The position numbers were made by a program, and so were the translations under genes. Positions 1 through 11,491 of a stretch of 46,428 nt of DNA are shown here, piece after piece. Location: assembly GCF_026586675.1 (NCBI RefSeq), contig NZ_JAODIX010000008.1, positions 9,120 through 55,547 of the forward strand, written 5' to 3'. The DNA comes from Halorubrum yunnanense. GTDB lineage: Archaea > Halobacteriota > Halobacteria > Halobacteriales > Haloferacaceae. The notes under the pieces were generated by a model. It was not told the DNA's origin and ran no database searches. It saw nothing but the letters and a program-made list of their open reading frames with translations. The first letter of the stretch is position 1. Each line of letters opens with the position of its first letter.

Positions 1-215
1 CCCCCCCCCACGAGGCTGGGGAGGTGTGAGGTGCGGCGCTGTCGGTGCGGGTGGGATTCAAAGGGGCAGCCGCGAGCGGTCACAGGCGACGCAAGCACTG
101 GAAGGAGCGAGCAACACGAGCGACTGAAGCGCGCAGCGAGCGTGTGACCGCCTCGCGGCTGGGGCTTTGCAGGCATTCACCGCCGTTCTGCCACCAGCAG
201 CTGCATATAATTGAG
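1..215 (-). repeat. Dispersed structured repeat, copy A (cut by window edge)
   Basis: Read on the minus strand, this copy has a TATA-like box (AATTATATG, 204-212), a GTG at 178-180, the conserved head CAAAGCCCCAG (159-169) and then sequence shared with the copies at 2342-2640, 22464-22820 and 45755-46098. It runs to the conserved CTCCCCAGCCTCG near position 10, where the window ends in a C run. The internal hairpin and tail seen in the other copies lie outside the window. No gene with haloarchaeal composition is seen in 1-273; the short frames here are arginine-rich. Confidence 0.8.
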
Positions 216-273
216 CGGCTGAGGCTGTAGAAGTGCACACCGTGGCAGTAATCGATTATAACCGATCGAGAGT

Positions 274-1185
274 CTATTCAACGACCGCGAGCGCGACCCC
301 CTCCACGTCCCGCACGCCGACCACCTGGTGGCGCCAGCCGTCGCCGGCGTCGACGCAGAGCGTGCCGCCCGCGGTGACGGCGACGGAGAGTCCCGGCCCG
401 TAGCCGAGCGCGACCGCGTCCTCATCGACCGGGAGGTCGGCCACCCGCCACGTCTCGTCGTCCCACGCGTCGGTCCCTCCCGCGGTCTCTTCGGCCCCGT
501 GAACTCGGATCTCCCCGCCGACGACCGCCATCGCGTGGCCGTCGCCGTCGGCCGCGACCGCCTCGGCGACTCCCTCCAGTGCCGTCATCCAGCCGTTGCC
601 GAGCCAGTAGAGCCCGGACCCGGTCGCCGCGAGGGGCATCCCCGAGCCGGCGACGTCGCGGGCGTCGTCGAGGCCCACCGCGGCAAGCGCGGGATCGGAG
701 CCCGTGCCGTCGCCCCCGGAGACCTGATACACGCCGTCGCCGGCGGCGACGAGGGGACCGTCGATCGCGCGCGGGTCCGAGACGGTTCCCGCGTGAGCCG
801 ACGTCGACACCGACCCCTCGCCGTCGACCGCGATTCGGTCAATCCCGCCGTCCTCGCCCGCGACGAGGAAGGCGTCGTCGTGGACGCCCACGGCGACGAG
901 AGGGTCGGAGGCAACGGGCTCGAACTCGGGGGTGTCGCCGACAGCGGCGACGCGCAGCCCCTCACCGGTCGCGACCCCGACGAGGTCCGCCCTCGCCTCG
1001 GAGGGGAGCACGGCGACGTCGCGGGCCGGCTCGCGGGCGACCATGTCGAACGCGCCGACCTTGTCGGCCGACAGCGCCACCCGGACGACGCCGCCTTCGG
1101 TGGCGACGTAGGCGTCGGTGCGGCCCGCCGTCCCGGCGTACACGCGCTTCTCCTCGATCGAGATGTCGTCCTCCGCGGGTGCCAT
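274..1185 (-). CDS. HVO_0234-type beta-propeller protein
   Basis: A 303-residue acidic protein built from repeated short beta-strand motifs of the kind GLxVAAVGD, PLVAVGVHDD, FLVAGEDGG and GPLVAAGDGVYQVSG, spaced about 40-50 residues. This fits a soluble beta-propeller. No signal peptide or membrane segment is visible. Similar proteins are widespread in haloarchaea and are named after Haloferax HVO_0234; their function is not known to me. The gene is divergent from the gate-domain membrane protein at 1298, with about 110 bp between the starts, so the two may share a regulatory region. The start is the ATG at 1183-1185, giving MAPAEDD. Repeat copy A lies directly downstream. Confidence 0.75.
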   Translation of the reverse strand: MAPAEDDISIEEKRVYAGTAGRTDAYVATEGGVVRVALSADKVGAFDMVAREPARDVAVLPSEARADLVGVATGEGLRVAAVGDTPEFEPVASDPLVAVGVHDDAFLVAGEDGGIDRIAVDGEGSVSTSAHAGTVSDPRAIDGPLVAAGDGVYQVSGGDGTGSDPALAAVGLDDARDVAGSGMPLAATGSGLYWLGNGWMTALEGVAEAVAADGDGHAMAVVGGEIRVHGAEETAGGTDAWDDETWRVADLPVDEDAVALGYGPGLSVAVTAGGTLCVDAGDGWRHQVVGVRDVEGVALAVVE

Positions 1186-1297
1186 CGGCCGGGGGTTCGG
1201 GCGGGGGTCTCATAAGCCCCGCGAGCGGTCGCGCCGAGATCGACCGCCGCCCGCCGATTTCGACGCGCATTAGGTCGGCGACCGCGTAGCGCCGGCC

Positions 1298-2281
1298 GTG
1301 CAATCGGTCGCCGCCGAGGTCGTCGCCCTGCTCGTCGAGGTCGCCCCGCGGCTCGCCCGCATCGCGGCGTTCATCGCGGTCGGCGTCTTCGCCGCCAACG
1401 TCGCGGTCGCGTTCGGGCTGATCCGGTACGTCGCCGGGCTGGCGGGGTGGCTCACCCGGCCCGCGAACCTCCCCGACGAGGTGGGCACCGCGATTCTCAC
1501 GACGGCGGCGTCGACGACCGCGGGCTACGCCACGCTCGCCGAGTACCGCGAGTCGGGGCTGCTCGATGACCGGGCGACGCTCGTCGCGGTGACAATCAAC
1601 ACGTTCTTCGGCTTCGTCCAGCACGTGTTCACGTTCTACATCCCCGTGTTGATCCCGATCTTGGGCGTCGAGAGGGGGGTCGTCTACGTCTCCGCGCGCG
1701 CCGGGATCGCGCTGGCGATCACGGTCACGGGCGTCCTCGCCGGCGGCGTCCTGCTCTCCGAGCGCAACGTGGACCGGTCGGCGCTCTCCGAGGTCGACGC
1801 GAGCGGTCCCGACGTAGACGAGCGCACGAGCCGCGAGCGCGTCCGAGAGGCCGCCGAGAAGTCGTGGGGCACCCTCCGCCGGATCGTCCCGCGGCTCGCG
1901 GTCGTGTACACGCTCGTGATCGGGCTCGTCAACAACGTCGACGTGGAGGCCCTGACGAGCGTCGCCGAGCCGATCACCGGCGTCTTAGGGCTCCCCGGCG
2001 CCGCGGTTCCCGTGATCGCCGTCTACACCCTCGACACGACCGCCGGCGCCGTCACCCTCGCCGGCGCCGACCCGGGCGTGTTCACCACCCGGACCGCGGT
2101 CGCGAGCCTGCTCATCGGCGGCATCCTCTCGTTCGCCGTCTCCACGTTCCGACGCTCGATCCCCTTCCAGTACGGGATCTGGGGCGCCGAGTTCGGGACG
2201 AGGGTGATCGTCGTCAACACCGCGCTGAAGCTCGTCTTCATCTCGGCGGCGGTCGCGCTGCTGCTCGCGCCGGTGTGGTGA
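1298..2281 (+). CDS. Nucleoside-recognition (Gate) domain membrane protein
   Basis: A 327-residue integral membrane protein with about eight hydrophobic segments. It contains the gate-domain hallmarks of conserved glycine, serine and threonine inside helices (LTTAASTTAGYATLAEYRE near residues 65-85, and TINTFFGFVQHVFTFYIPVL near 95-115). The family includes nucleoside-transporter-like and spore-maturation-like proteins; the transported substrate cannot be told from sequence. A charged cytoplasmic loop (about residues 155-185) separates two halves, each with a gate-like helix bundle. The start is a GTG; no ATG fits the hydrophobic N-terminus better. It is divergently arranged with the propeller gene at 274-1185. 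Confidence 0.75.
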   Translation: MQSVAAEVVALLVEVAPRLARIAAFIAVGVFAANVAVAFGLIRYVAGLAGWLTRPANLPDEVGTAILTTAASTTAGYATLAEYRESGLLDDRATLVAVTINTFFGFVQHVFTFYIPVLIPILGVERGVVYVSARAGIALAITVTGVLAGGVLLSERNVDRSALSEVDASGPDVDERTSRERVREAAEKSWGTLRRIVPRLAVVYTLVIGLVNNVDVEALTSVAEPITGVLGLPGAAVPVIAVYTLDTTAGAVTLAGADPGVFTTRTAVASLLIGGILSFAVSTFRRSIPFQYGIWGAEFGTRVIVVNTALKLVFISAAVALLLAPVW

Positions 2282-2341
2282 GGCGGGGGTCGGTGGAGTG
2301 ACACGGTCATCGCCGCAACGGCCGATCGCGGCTCTGAGAAA

Positions 2342-2640
2342 CGAGTTATAAATCGAAACGCGGTCGGCGCGCGCCTCTGAGCCCCCAACGGGCGCGAAGA
2401 GCGCGTGCGAGGCAGCCCGCGGCGGCGTTTATAAACGCCGCCGCGGCGAGGCTGGGGAGGCGTGAGGCGCTGTGCGGTGCCGTGCGGGTGGGACTCAAAG
2501 AGGCAGTCGCGAGGGCGAAGCACGGCGTAGTAAGCACCGCAGCGAAGGAGCGGTAGCGACTGAGCGAGGAGCGAAACAAGCCGCGCGAGTCCTCGCGGCT
2601 GGGGCGTTGGAGGTGTTTTCAGTCGATTCCCAGTCAGCGA
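2342..2640 (-). repeat. Dispersed structured repeat, copy B
   Basis: Read on the minus strand, the head CAACGCCCCAG lies at 2599-2609, followed by sequence shared with the other copies down to CTCCCCAGCCTCG (about 2447-2460). The internal hairpin is the perfect palindrome at 2417-2446. The terminal hairpin is 2367-2374 paired with 2401-2408, and an AT-rich TTATAAAT follows at 2345-2352. The module with the GGGACC/GGTCCC and GCCGGCGC hairpins, present in copies C and D, is missing here. No TATA-like box is seen at the usual distance before the head, so this copy may lack a promoter. Confidence 0.8.
2417..2446. repeat. Perfect 30-bp palindrome centred on TTTATAAA
   Basis: Positions 2417-2446 are identical to their reverse complement: an 11-bp GC-only arm on each side of a central TTTATAAA. 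It occupies the site of the variable hairpin in repeat copy B. The centre resembles an archaeal TATA box readable in both directions, and the arms would form a very stable hairpin in RNA or a cruciform in DNA. Confidence 0.9.
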
Positions 2641-2721
2641 CGTGGAAACGACGGCCAACTGGCAACAACCGACCGGTCACTGGGTGAAATATCCCGCTCG
2701 AAACGACTGCGACCTCTCGAC

Positions 2722-5800
<3,079 letters not shown>

Positions 5801-5903
5801 ATCCGCCCCTCGACTCCCACGCGGGTGAGGGTTCCCTCGAACGTGTTCGGCCCTCGGCTCCCGGCGGGCGCACACTCGACTTCTCGCCGCGCGACGCCGG
5901 CGT

Positions 5904-6110
5904 ATGGAGTCCGCCCGCTTCCCGTTCGTCTCCCCCGACGCGGCGCTGATCACCGGCCTGGCCTGACGAGTCTACCGCGAGGGCCACGAGGTGAAGTACC
6001 ACATCGAGGCCGAAAGCGATCGGGAGATCGGCGACGGGTTCGTTCCCGAGACCGACGACTGGCGCGCTCGCTCCCGCCGCCGGTCGGGTCACCGAGGAAC
6101 CGTGCGGTGA
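5904..6110 (+). pseudogene. Remnant of a purD-like (ATP-grasp) gene with in-frame TGA
   Basis: From the ATG at 5904 the frame reads MESARFPFVSPDAALITGLA, then TGA (5964-5966). It continues in the same frame with RVYREGHEVKYHIEAE and DREIGDGFVPETDDW before losing similarity and stopping near 6110. This matches, from memory, the N-terminus of a haloarchaeal phosphoribosylamine-glycine ligase-like ATP-grasp protein, which has Trp where TGA stands (LAWQVHxEGHDVKYYI). A TGG-to-TGA change plus loss of the remaining roughly 370 codons explains it. It is followed directly by the promoter of the aMBF1 gene. Confidence 0.55.
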
Positions 6111-6187
6111 GCGACGCCGGTTCTCGCTTTCCGACGGACGGACGACCCTCCACGACTTTTTAACCGTCCGGGTCCACCACTCGCGGT

Positions 6188-6757
6188 ATGGCGAAGTACT
6201 CGACGGGCGGTGGCGGCGGCGGCGACGACGGCGACGCCTGCGAGCTCTGCGGGCGCGAGACCACGAAGCTCCAGCGGGCGACGGTCGCCGGCGCGAAGCT
6301 GCTCGTGTGTTCCGACTGCCGGCCGCACGACGACGCCGGCAACGCGCCCGAAAGCGGGGACCGTTCGGGGTCCGGCGGGAGCCGCGGCGGGAGTTCCGGG
6401 GAGAGCCCGGGCGGCGCCAGCGCCGAGTCGAGCGGTCCGGAGAGCCGGAAGAAGGAGCTCGCCCGGAAGCAGGCGAAGATGTACGACTCCGCGACCGGCG
6501 ACTCCAAGCACTGGGAGGAGGACGGGACGAGCTACGAGTCCGACCGGCTCCCGTACCTCGTCTCCGGCTACGGCGACGACGTGGCGGCGGCCCGGCAGGC
6601 GGCCGGCCTCACCGTCGAGGAGGTCGCCGAGGAGCTCGATGTCGACGAGGACGACCTGTTCGCGGTCGAGGACGGGCGGGCCGCGACGGCCGGCGTCGGC
6701 GGCTCGGTCGTCCGCGCCCTCGAAGAGCGGTTCGGCGTCGAGATCGTCGACGAGTGA
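6188..6757 (+). CDS. Multiprotein bridging factor aMBF1
   Basis: A 189-residue transcription co-factor of the archaeal MBF1 type. The N-terminus has a zinc ribbon (CELCGRE at residues 19-25 and CSDC near 41-44). A long Gly/Ser/Glu-rich linker follows (about 50-85), then a C-terminal Cro-like helix-turn-helix (YGDDVAAARQAAGLTVEEVA, about 122-180). MBF1 bridges basal factors and regulators in eukaryotes; archaeal versions bind ribosomes or promoters. A TATA-like CTTTTTAAC (about 6157-6165) lies 25-28 nt before the ATG, so the mRNA is probably leaderless. The HD-domain gene follows after 11 bp and is probably co-transcribed. Confidence 0.85.
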   Translation: MAKYSTGGGGGGDDGDACELCGRETTKLQRATVAGAKLLVCSDCRPHDDAGNAPESGDRSGSGGSRGGSSGESPGGASAESSGPESRKKELARKQAKMYDSATGDSKHWEEDGTSYESDRLPYLVSGYGDDVAAARQAAGLTVEEVAEELDVDEDDLFAVEDGRAATAGVGGSVVRALEERFGVEIVDE

Positions 6758-6768
6758 CGCGTGCGACG

Positions 6769-8001
6769 ATGAAGGCGATCAAGGACAGCGTCCACGGCCA
6801 CGTCCGGCTCGGCGACGTCGCCGCCGAGCTGATCGACACGCCCGCCTTCCAGCGGCTGCGCCACATCAAACAGCTGTCCACCGTCCGGCTGGTGTACCCC
6901 TCCGCGAACCACACCCGCTTCGAGCACAGCCTCGGCGTCTACCACCTCGCGCGGAGCGCGGTCGAGGGGTTCGACCTCGACGCCGACACCGCCGCCCACG
7001 TCCGGGCGGCGGCGCTCCTCCACGACGCCGGCCACGGTCCCTACGGCCACCAGACCGAGGGGATCATCCGGCGCGCGACGGGCCGCGACCACGACGACGT
7101 CGCGTGGCTCCTGACCGACGCCGACCGCGAGGTGTGCCAGGTCCTCGAGCGCAACGGGCTCGACCCCGAACGGGTCGCCTCGCTGATCGCGGGCGAGGGT
7201 GGACTCGGGGCCCTGGTCTCGGGCGAGCTCGACGTCGACCGGATGGACTACCTCGTGCGCGACGCCCACCACACGGGCGTCCCGTACGGCACGGTCGACA
7301 CCGGGCGGCTCGTCAACGCGCTCCGGCTCGCGGGCGGCGGGAGCGCGGGCGGCGAGGCGAGCGGCTCCGGCTCGGTCGACCCCGAGCGTGCGGAGCTCGT
7401 ACTCGCCGAGGGGAACGTCCCGACGGCGGAGAGCCTGCTCGTCGCGCGCTCGCTGATGAACGCGGTCGTCTACCGCCACCACGTCTCGCGGGTCGCCGGC
7501 GCGATGCTGGAGCGCGCCTGCGAGCGCTACCTCGACCGGACCGGCACCGACCCGGGGGCGTTCCGCCGGATGGCCGACCACGACCTCCTCGTCGAGCTCC
7601 GCGAGACCGTCCCCGAGCTCGGCCGACGCATCGAGCGCCGCGACCTCTACAAGCGGGCGGTGTGGGTCGGGCTGGCCGACGTGCCAGCCGGGACGGTCGA
7701 CGCGGGCCACGCGGAGGAGGTCGCCGCCGAGCGCGAGATCGCCGACGCCGTCGGGCTGGACCGCGAGGCGGTCGTCGTCGACGTGCCCTCCCGACCCGGG
7801 CTGAAGGAATCGGGCTCGACCGTCGTCGTCGACGGCGTGCCGCAGCGCTTGGAGGACGCGTCGGAGCTCGTCGGGGGGTTGCGGAGCGCCGAGCGCTGCC
7901 GCTGGACGCTCGGCGTCTACTGTCCGGCCGAACACGTCGACGCAGTCGGCGACGCCGCGCGTGACGTGCTCGGACTCCGCGGCGTCGGCGCGCGGGCCTG
8001 A
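6769..8001 (+). CDS. HD-domain phosphohydrolase, paralogue 1
   Basis: 410 residues of the COG1078-type HD superfamily, relatives of which include dNTP triphosphohydrolases and SAMHD1. The metal/phosphate residues are the His of NHTRFEHSLGVYHL (about 44-57), the HD of LLHDAGHGPYGHQ (about 83-95) and the later Asp in GELDVDRMDYLVRD (about 151-164). The substrate is unknown. The start at MKAIKDSVHGHV matches the second copy at 8514, which begins MITVKDTVHDHI. It follows the aMBF1 gene by 11 bp and its stop faces the stop of the minus-strand UspA gene 4 bp away. Confidence 0.85.
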   Translation: MKAIKDSVHGHVRLGDVAAELIDTPAFQRLRHIKQLSTVRLVYPSANHTRFEHSLGVYHLARSAVEGFDLDADTAAHVRAAALLHDAGHGPYGHQTEGIIRRATGRDHDDVAWLLTDADREVCQVLERNGLDPERVASLIAGEGGLGALVSGELDVDRMDYLVRDAHHTGVPYGTVDTGRLVNALRLAGGGSAGGEASGSGSVDPERAELVLAEGNVPTAESLLVARSLMNAVVYRHHVSRVAGAMLERACERYLDRTGTDPGAFRRMADHDLLVELRETVPELGRRIERRDLYKRAVWVGLADVPAGTVDAGHAEEVAAEREIADAVGLDREAVVVDVPSRPGLKESGSTVVVDGVPQRLEDASELVGGLRSAERCRWTLGVYCPAEHVDAVGDAARDVLGLRGVGARA

Positions 8002-8005
8002 CGGG

Positions 8006-8410
8006 TCAGTCGTTCTGTGGCGCCGGCACCGCGAACACCGGACGGTCGCTCCCGAGGACGACGTCCTGCGTCACGCTCCCGAACATGGCTTTCCCGGTCG
8101 GGCTGCGCTTGCGGCCGGAGACGCAGATGGCGTTCGCGTCGACGTCGGCGGCGGCCGCGAGCAGCTCGCCAGCCGGGTCCCCGCTCGCCTCGCGGTGGAC
8201 GCAGGTGACCCCGGCCGCCTCGAGCGTCTCCCGAGCGCGCCGAACGGCCGACAGCTGGTGGACCGAGGCGCCCTCCGGGTTCTCCCGGAACACGTGGCAC
8301 AGGTGCGCCTTCATGTCGTCGGCCGCGTGCGGGAGGTCGGCCACGGCCTCCGCCTGCTCGACCGCGCGTCGGTCCGCCTCGTCGTCGATCCCGATGAGTA
8401 CTTCGTACAT
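8006..8410 (-). CDS. Universal stress protein (UspA family)
   Basis: A 134-residue single Usp domain. It starts MYEVLIGIDDE and ends with the nucleotide-binding motif region GRKRSPTGKAMFGSVTQDVV followed by RPVFAVP, typical of ATP-binding haloarchaeal Usp proteins. The frame is open to 8626, but the family begins at MYEVLIG, so 8410 is chosen. It lies on the opposite strand between two HD-domain paralogues. A TATA-like TTTATATGCC is present on the minus strand around 8432-8441. Confidence 0.85.
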   Translation of the reverse strand: MYEVLIGIDDEADRRAVEQAEAVADLPHAADDMKAHLCHVFRENPEGASVHQLSAVRRARETLEAAGVTCVHREASGDPAGELLAAAADVDANAICVSGRKRSPTGKAMFGSVTQDVVLGSDRPVFAVPAPQND

Positions 8411-8483
8411 GTGCTTACGTTCGCGGACGAGGCATATAAACGATGGCGTGGGTTCCCGCGCGTCGCCACCGGCCCTCCCACTC

Positions 8484-8490
8484 CTTTTAT
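8484..8490 (+). promoter_or_regulatory. TATA-like box of HD paralogue 2
   Basis: CTTTTAT about 25 nt before the ATG at 8514, the spacing expected for a leaderless haloarchaeal mRNA. It supports the chosen start over upstream candidates. Confidence 0.45.
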
Positions 8491-8513
8491 CAGACGCAGA
8501 CGAACCGGCCTGC

Positions 8514-9776
8514 ATGATCACGGTCAAGGACACCGTCCACGACCACATCGAGATCGACGGTGTCGCCGCGGCGCTGATCGACACCCCCGCAGTGCAGCGC
8601 CTCCGCCACGTGAAACAGCTCGGCACGGTCCAGCTCGTCTACCCCTCCGCAAACCACACCCGCTTCGAACACAGCCTCGGCGTCTACCACCTCGCCAGCC
8701 GCGCGCTCGACGGCCTCGGTATCGGGGGGAAGCGGGCCGAGCGGATCGAGGCGGCGGCGATGCTCCACGACGTTGGACACGGCCCGTTCAGCCACAACCT
8801 GGAGTCGCTCACCCACCGCCGCACCGGGAAGTACCACGACGACGTCGGCGAACTCCTCGCGACCGGGGCGGTCGGCGAGGTCCTCCGGGACCACGACCTC
8901 GACCCGTCCCGGATCGCCGACATCGTCGCCGGCGAGGGACGGTACGCCGGGCTCGTCTCGGGCGAGCTCGACGTCGACCGCATGGACTACCTCGTGCGCG
9001 ACGCTTACCACACCGGCGTCCCGTACGGCACCGTCGACACCGAGCGGTTCGTCCGGGAGCTGACGTTCGTCGAGCGGGACCGGGAGGCGGGGGAGGGCGG
9101 CCCGGACCGCGACGGCCCCGAGCTGGTCCTCGACGAGGGAAACGTCCAGACCGCGGAGAGCCTCCTGCTCGCGCGCGCGCTGATGAACCCGGTCGTCTAC
9201 ACCCACCACGTCGCGCGCATCTCGAAGGCGATGCTGCGACGGGCCGCGAGCGAGCTGCTCGACGCGACCGCGACGACGGCCGCCGAGCTCAGGCGCATGG
9301 ACGACCACGACTTCCTCGCCGCGATCCGCGACTGCGGGGCGACCGCCGAGCTCTCCCGGCGCTACGACGATCGAGACCTCTACAAGCTGGCGGTGTGGGC
9401 CGAGTACGACGACGTGCCCGAGCGCGTCCACGAGGCGGACCACGCGACCGAGACCGACTTGGAGCGCGAGATCGCGCAAGAGGCGGGCGTCGCCCGCGGA
9501 CACGTTGTCCTCGACGTGCCGCCGGAGCCGTCCATGCGCGAGTCGACCGCCCGCGTGACGGTCAGCGGTGAGGTCCGCCGGCTGGAGCGCCAGTCTCCAC
9601 TGGTCTCCGCGCTCCGGACCGCACAGCGCAACCAGTGGCGCCTCGGCGTGTACGCCCCCGAGCCGGCCACCGACCGCGTCGGTCGCGCGGCCGCGGACGT
9701 GCTCGGGCTCGACCCAGACGGGCTCGTGACCGAGGTCCGCGGCGCGATACCGACGACGCTCGACGAGTTCGAGTAG
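8514..9776 (+). CDS. HD-domain phosphohydrolase, paralogue 2
   Basis: 420 residues, co-linear with the protein encoded at 6769-8001 over nearly its whole length. Shared motifs include SANHTRFEHSLGVYHLA, MLHDVGHGPFSHN, SGELDVDRMDYLVRDA and EGNVQTAESLLLARALMNPV. All HD residues are intact. A likely gene duplication placed the two copies around a Usp gene; the second copy has its own leaderless-type promoter. The differences cluster in the region after the conserved RMDYLVRD block, which may mean different substrates. Substrate is unknown, but nucleotide hydrolysis is the family expectation. Confidence 0.85.
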   Translation: MITVKDTVHDHIEIDGVAAALIDTPAVQRLRHVKQLGTVQLVYPSANHTRFEHSLGVYHLASRALDGLGIGGKRAERIEAAAMLHDVGHGPFSHNLESLTHRRTGKYHDDVGELLATGAVGEVLRDHDLDPSRIADIVAGEGRYAGLVSGELDVDRMDYLVRDAYHTGVPYGTVDTERFVRELTFVERDREAGEGGPDRDGPELVLDEGNVQTAESLLLARALMNPVVYTHHVARISKAMLRRAASELLDATATTAAELRRMDDHDFLAAIRDCGATAELSRRYDDRDLYKLAVWAEYDDVPERVHEADHATETDLEREIAQEAGVARGHVVLDVPPEPSMRESTARVTVSGEVRRLERQSPLVSALRTAQRNQWRLGVYAPEPATDRVGRAAADVLGLDPDGLVTEVRGAIPTTLDEFE

Positions 9777-9843
9777 GCGGACGGGACGCCCTCTCACCGG
9801 TCCGTTCCGTGACGTTTTAAGCCCGGGCTGGCGACCGTTGAGT

Positions 9844-10938
9844 ATGCATCTGGAGGGGACGGTACTCGTCGGCGAGGCGTTCGAGCCCGTCGAGGGGCGG
9901 GTGGTCGTCGACGACGGCGAGATCGTCCGGATCGAAGAGGCGTCGGTCGAGAGCGACGACGTGATCCTCCCGGCGTTCGTCAACGCCCACACCCACATCG
10001 GCGACTCCATTGCGAAGGAAGCCGGCGAGGGGCTCTCGCTCGACGAGCTCGTCGCGCCGCCGGACGGGCTCAAACACCGGCTGCTCCGGTCGGCGAGCCA
10101 CGAGGAGAAGGTGGCGGCCATGGCGCGGACGCTCCGGTACATGGAGTCGACCGGGACGAGCACGTTCCTGGAGTTCCGCGAGGGCGGCCGCGACGGCGTG
10201 GCCGCCCTCCGGGACGCGGTCGCCGGGGAGGGCGTCGACTTCGGCGAGCGCGCGATCGAGCCGGTCGTGCTCGGCCGCGACGACCCCGGCGTGCTCTCGG
10301 TCGCCGACGGCTACGGCGCCTCGGGCGCCCGGGACGGGGACTTCGACGCCGTGCGGGCGGACGCCCGCGACGCTGGGAAGCTGTTCGGGATCCACGCCGG
10401 CGAGCGCGACGCCGACGACATCAACCCCGCGATGGACTTGGACCCGGAGTTCCTCGTTCACATGGTCCACGCCGAGGGCATCCACCTCGACCGCCTCGAG
10501 GACCGGGGCACGCCGGTCGTCGTCTGCCCCCGCTCGAACCTCGTGACGAAGGTCGGCGTCCCGCCGATCCGGGACATCGCGGAGCGCACGACCGTCGCGC
10601 TCGGCACCGACAACGTCATGCTCGACTCCCCGTCGATGTTCCGCGAGATGGAGTTCGCCGCGAAGCTGGCCGACCTCCCCGCCCGCGACGTGCTCCGGAT
10701 GGCAACCGTCAACGGCGCCGAGATCGCGGGGCTGAACCGGGGCATCGTCGAGCCGGGCGCCGACGCCGACCTGCTCGTACTCGACGGCGACTCCGACAAC
10801 CTCGCCGGCGCGCGCGACCTCGTCCGCGCGATCGTCCGCCGGGCGGGCGCCGCCGACGTCTCGCGGGTCGTGATCGGCGGCGACGAGGTCGGCGGCGACG
10901 AGGTCGGCGGCGACGGAGTCGACGCGTCGGGGGACTGA
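9844..10938 (+). CDS. Amidohydrolase family protein
   Basis: A 364-residue metal-dependent hydrolase of the TIM-barrel amidohydrolase superfamily, nearest to cytosine/adenosine deaminase-like enzymes. The HxH metal motif is in NAHTHIGDS (about 46-54). Later ligands are the His of FGIHAGERD and VHMVHAEGIHL and the Asp of ALGTDNVML (about 255-263). The N- and C-terminal small beta domain is present (GRVVVDDGEIVRI; DADLLVLDGDSDNL). The C-terminus carries a GGDEV repeat, probably by slippage. The start ATG at 9844 follows a TATA-like GTTTTAAG (9814-9821) by about 26 nt. The true substrate cannot be read from sequence. Confidence 0.8.
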   Translation: MHLEGTVLVGEAFEPVEGRVVVDDGEIVRIEEASVESDDVILPAFVNAHTHIGDSIAKEAGEGLSLDELVAPPDGLKHRLLRSASHEEKVAAMARTLRYMESTGTSTFLEFREGGRDGVAALRDAVAGEGVDFGERAIEPVVLGRDDPGVLSVADGYGASGARDGDFDAVRADARDAGKLFGIHAGERDADDINPAMDLDPEFLVHMVHAEGIHLDRLEDRGTPVVVCPRSNLVTKVGVPPIRDIAERTTVALGTDNVMLDSPSMFREMEFAAKLADLPARDVLRMATVNGAEIAGLNRGIVEPGADADLLVLDGDSDNLAGARDLVRAIVRRAGAADVSRVVIGGDEVGGDEVGGDGVDASGD

Positions 10939-10965
10939 AGCCGGTCGCGTCCGTACCGATCGCCG

Positions 10966-11421
10966 ATGGCAACGTTCTCGCTCCTGGCCGGCCTCGCGCT
11001 CGGGCCGGTCGTCGGACTGCTCGCGACGCTCGCGATGGACCGCGTGATGCCCCGGCTCCCGGAGGGAGCGACGGCTCCCGATGTCGCCGCGGGCGTACTC
11101 ACCGACACGCGGGTCGACGACGCCCCCGAGCGGCTGGCGACGCGGGTCCACTACGTCGCCGGCGGCGGGTCCGGGCTCCTCTTCGTCGGGCTCGTCTCCG
11201 CGGTCCAGATCGGCCTCGGCGCCGGCGTCTCGCTCGCGATCGCCGTCGCCTCGCCCGTCATGTTCGCGCTGATGGTCGGCTTCTTCGCGCTCGTTCCGCT
11301 CCCGCGCGCACAGGGGCTCCCCCGGCAGCGCCTCTCGCCGATCCGGCGCGACTGGGCGGTCTCGGCCGCGGCGTACGTCGTCGTCGCCGCGGTCCTCGTC
11401 GCGGTCGCGGGCGGCGTTTGA
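10966..11421 (+). CDS. Haloarchaeal four-helix membrane protein
   Basis: 151 residues with about four hydrophobic segments: FSLLAGLALGPVVGLLATLA at the N-terminus, two near 65-105, and the C-terminal helix after IRRDWAVSAAAY. It has no motif I recognise. It lies 27 bp after the amidohydrolase stop on the same strand, so co-transcription is plausible. Membrane proteins of this layout are common in haloarchaea and remain uncharacterised. Confidence 0.65.
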   Translation: MATFSLLAGLALGPVVGLLATLAMDRVMPRLPEGATAPDVAAGVLTDTRVDDAPERLATRVHYVAGGGSGLLFVGLVSAVQIGLGAGVSLAIAVASPVMFALMVGFFALVPLPRAQGLPRQRLSPIRRDWAVSAAAYVVVAAVLVAVAGGV

Positions 11422-11491
11422 CCGCGGCCGAGATCCGGTCCCACGCAACGGGAGAGAAACGGTTTAGTCGCTGGCACCTGCCGGATCGCTC

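Noticed and set aside
6210-7964. A 584-codon frame spanning the aMBF1 and HD genes
   Set aside because: It is the shifted-frame shadow of two well-supported genes and consists of Arg/Pro/Ala runs.
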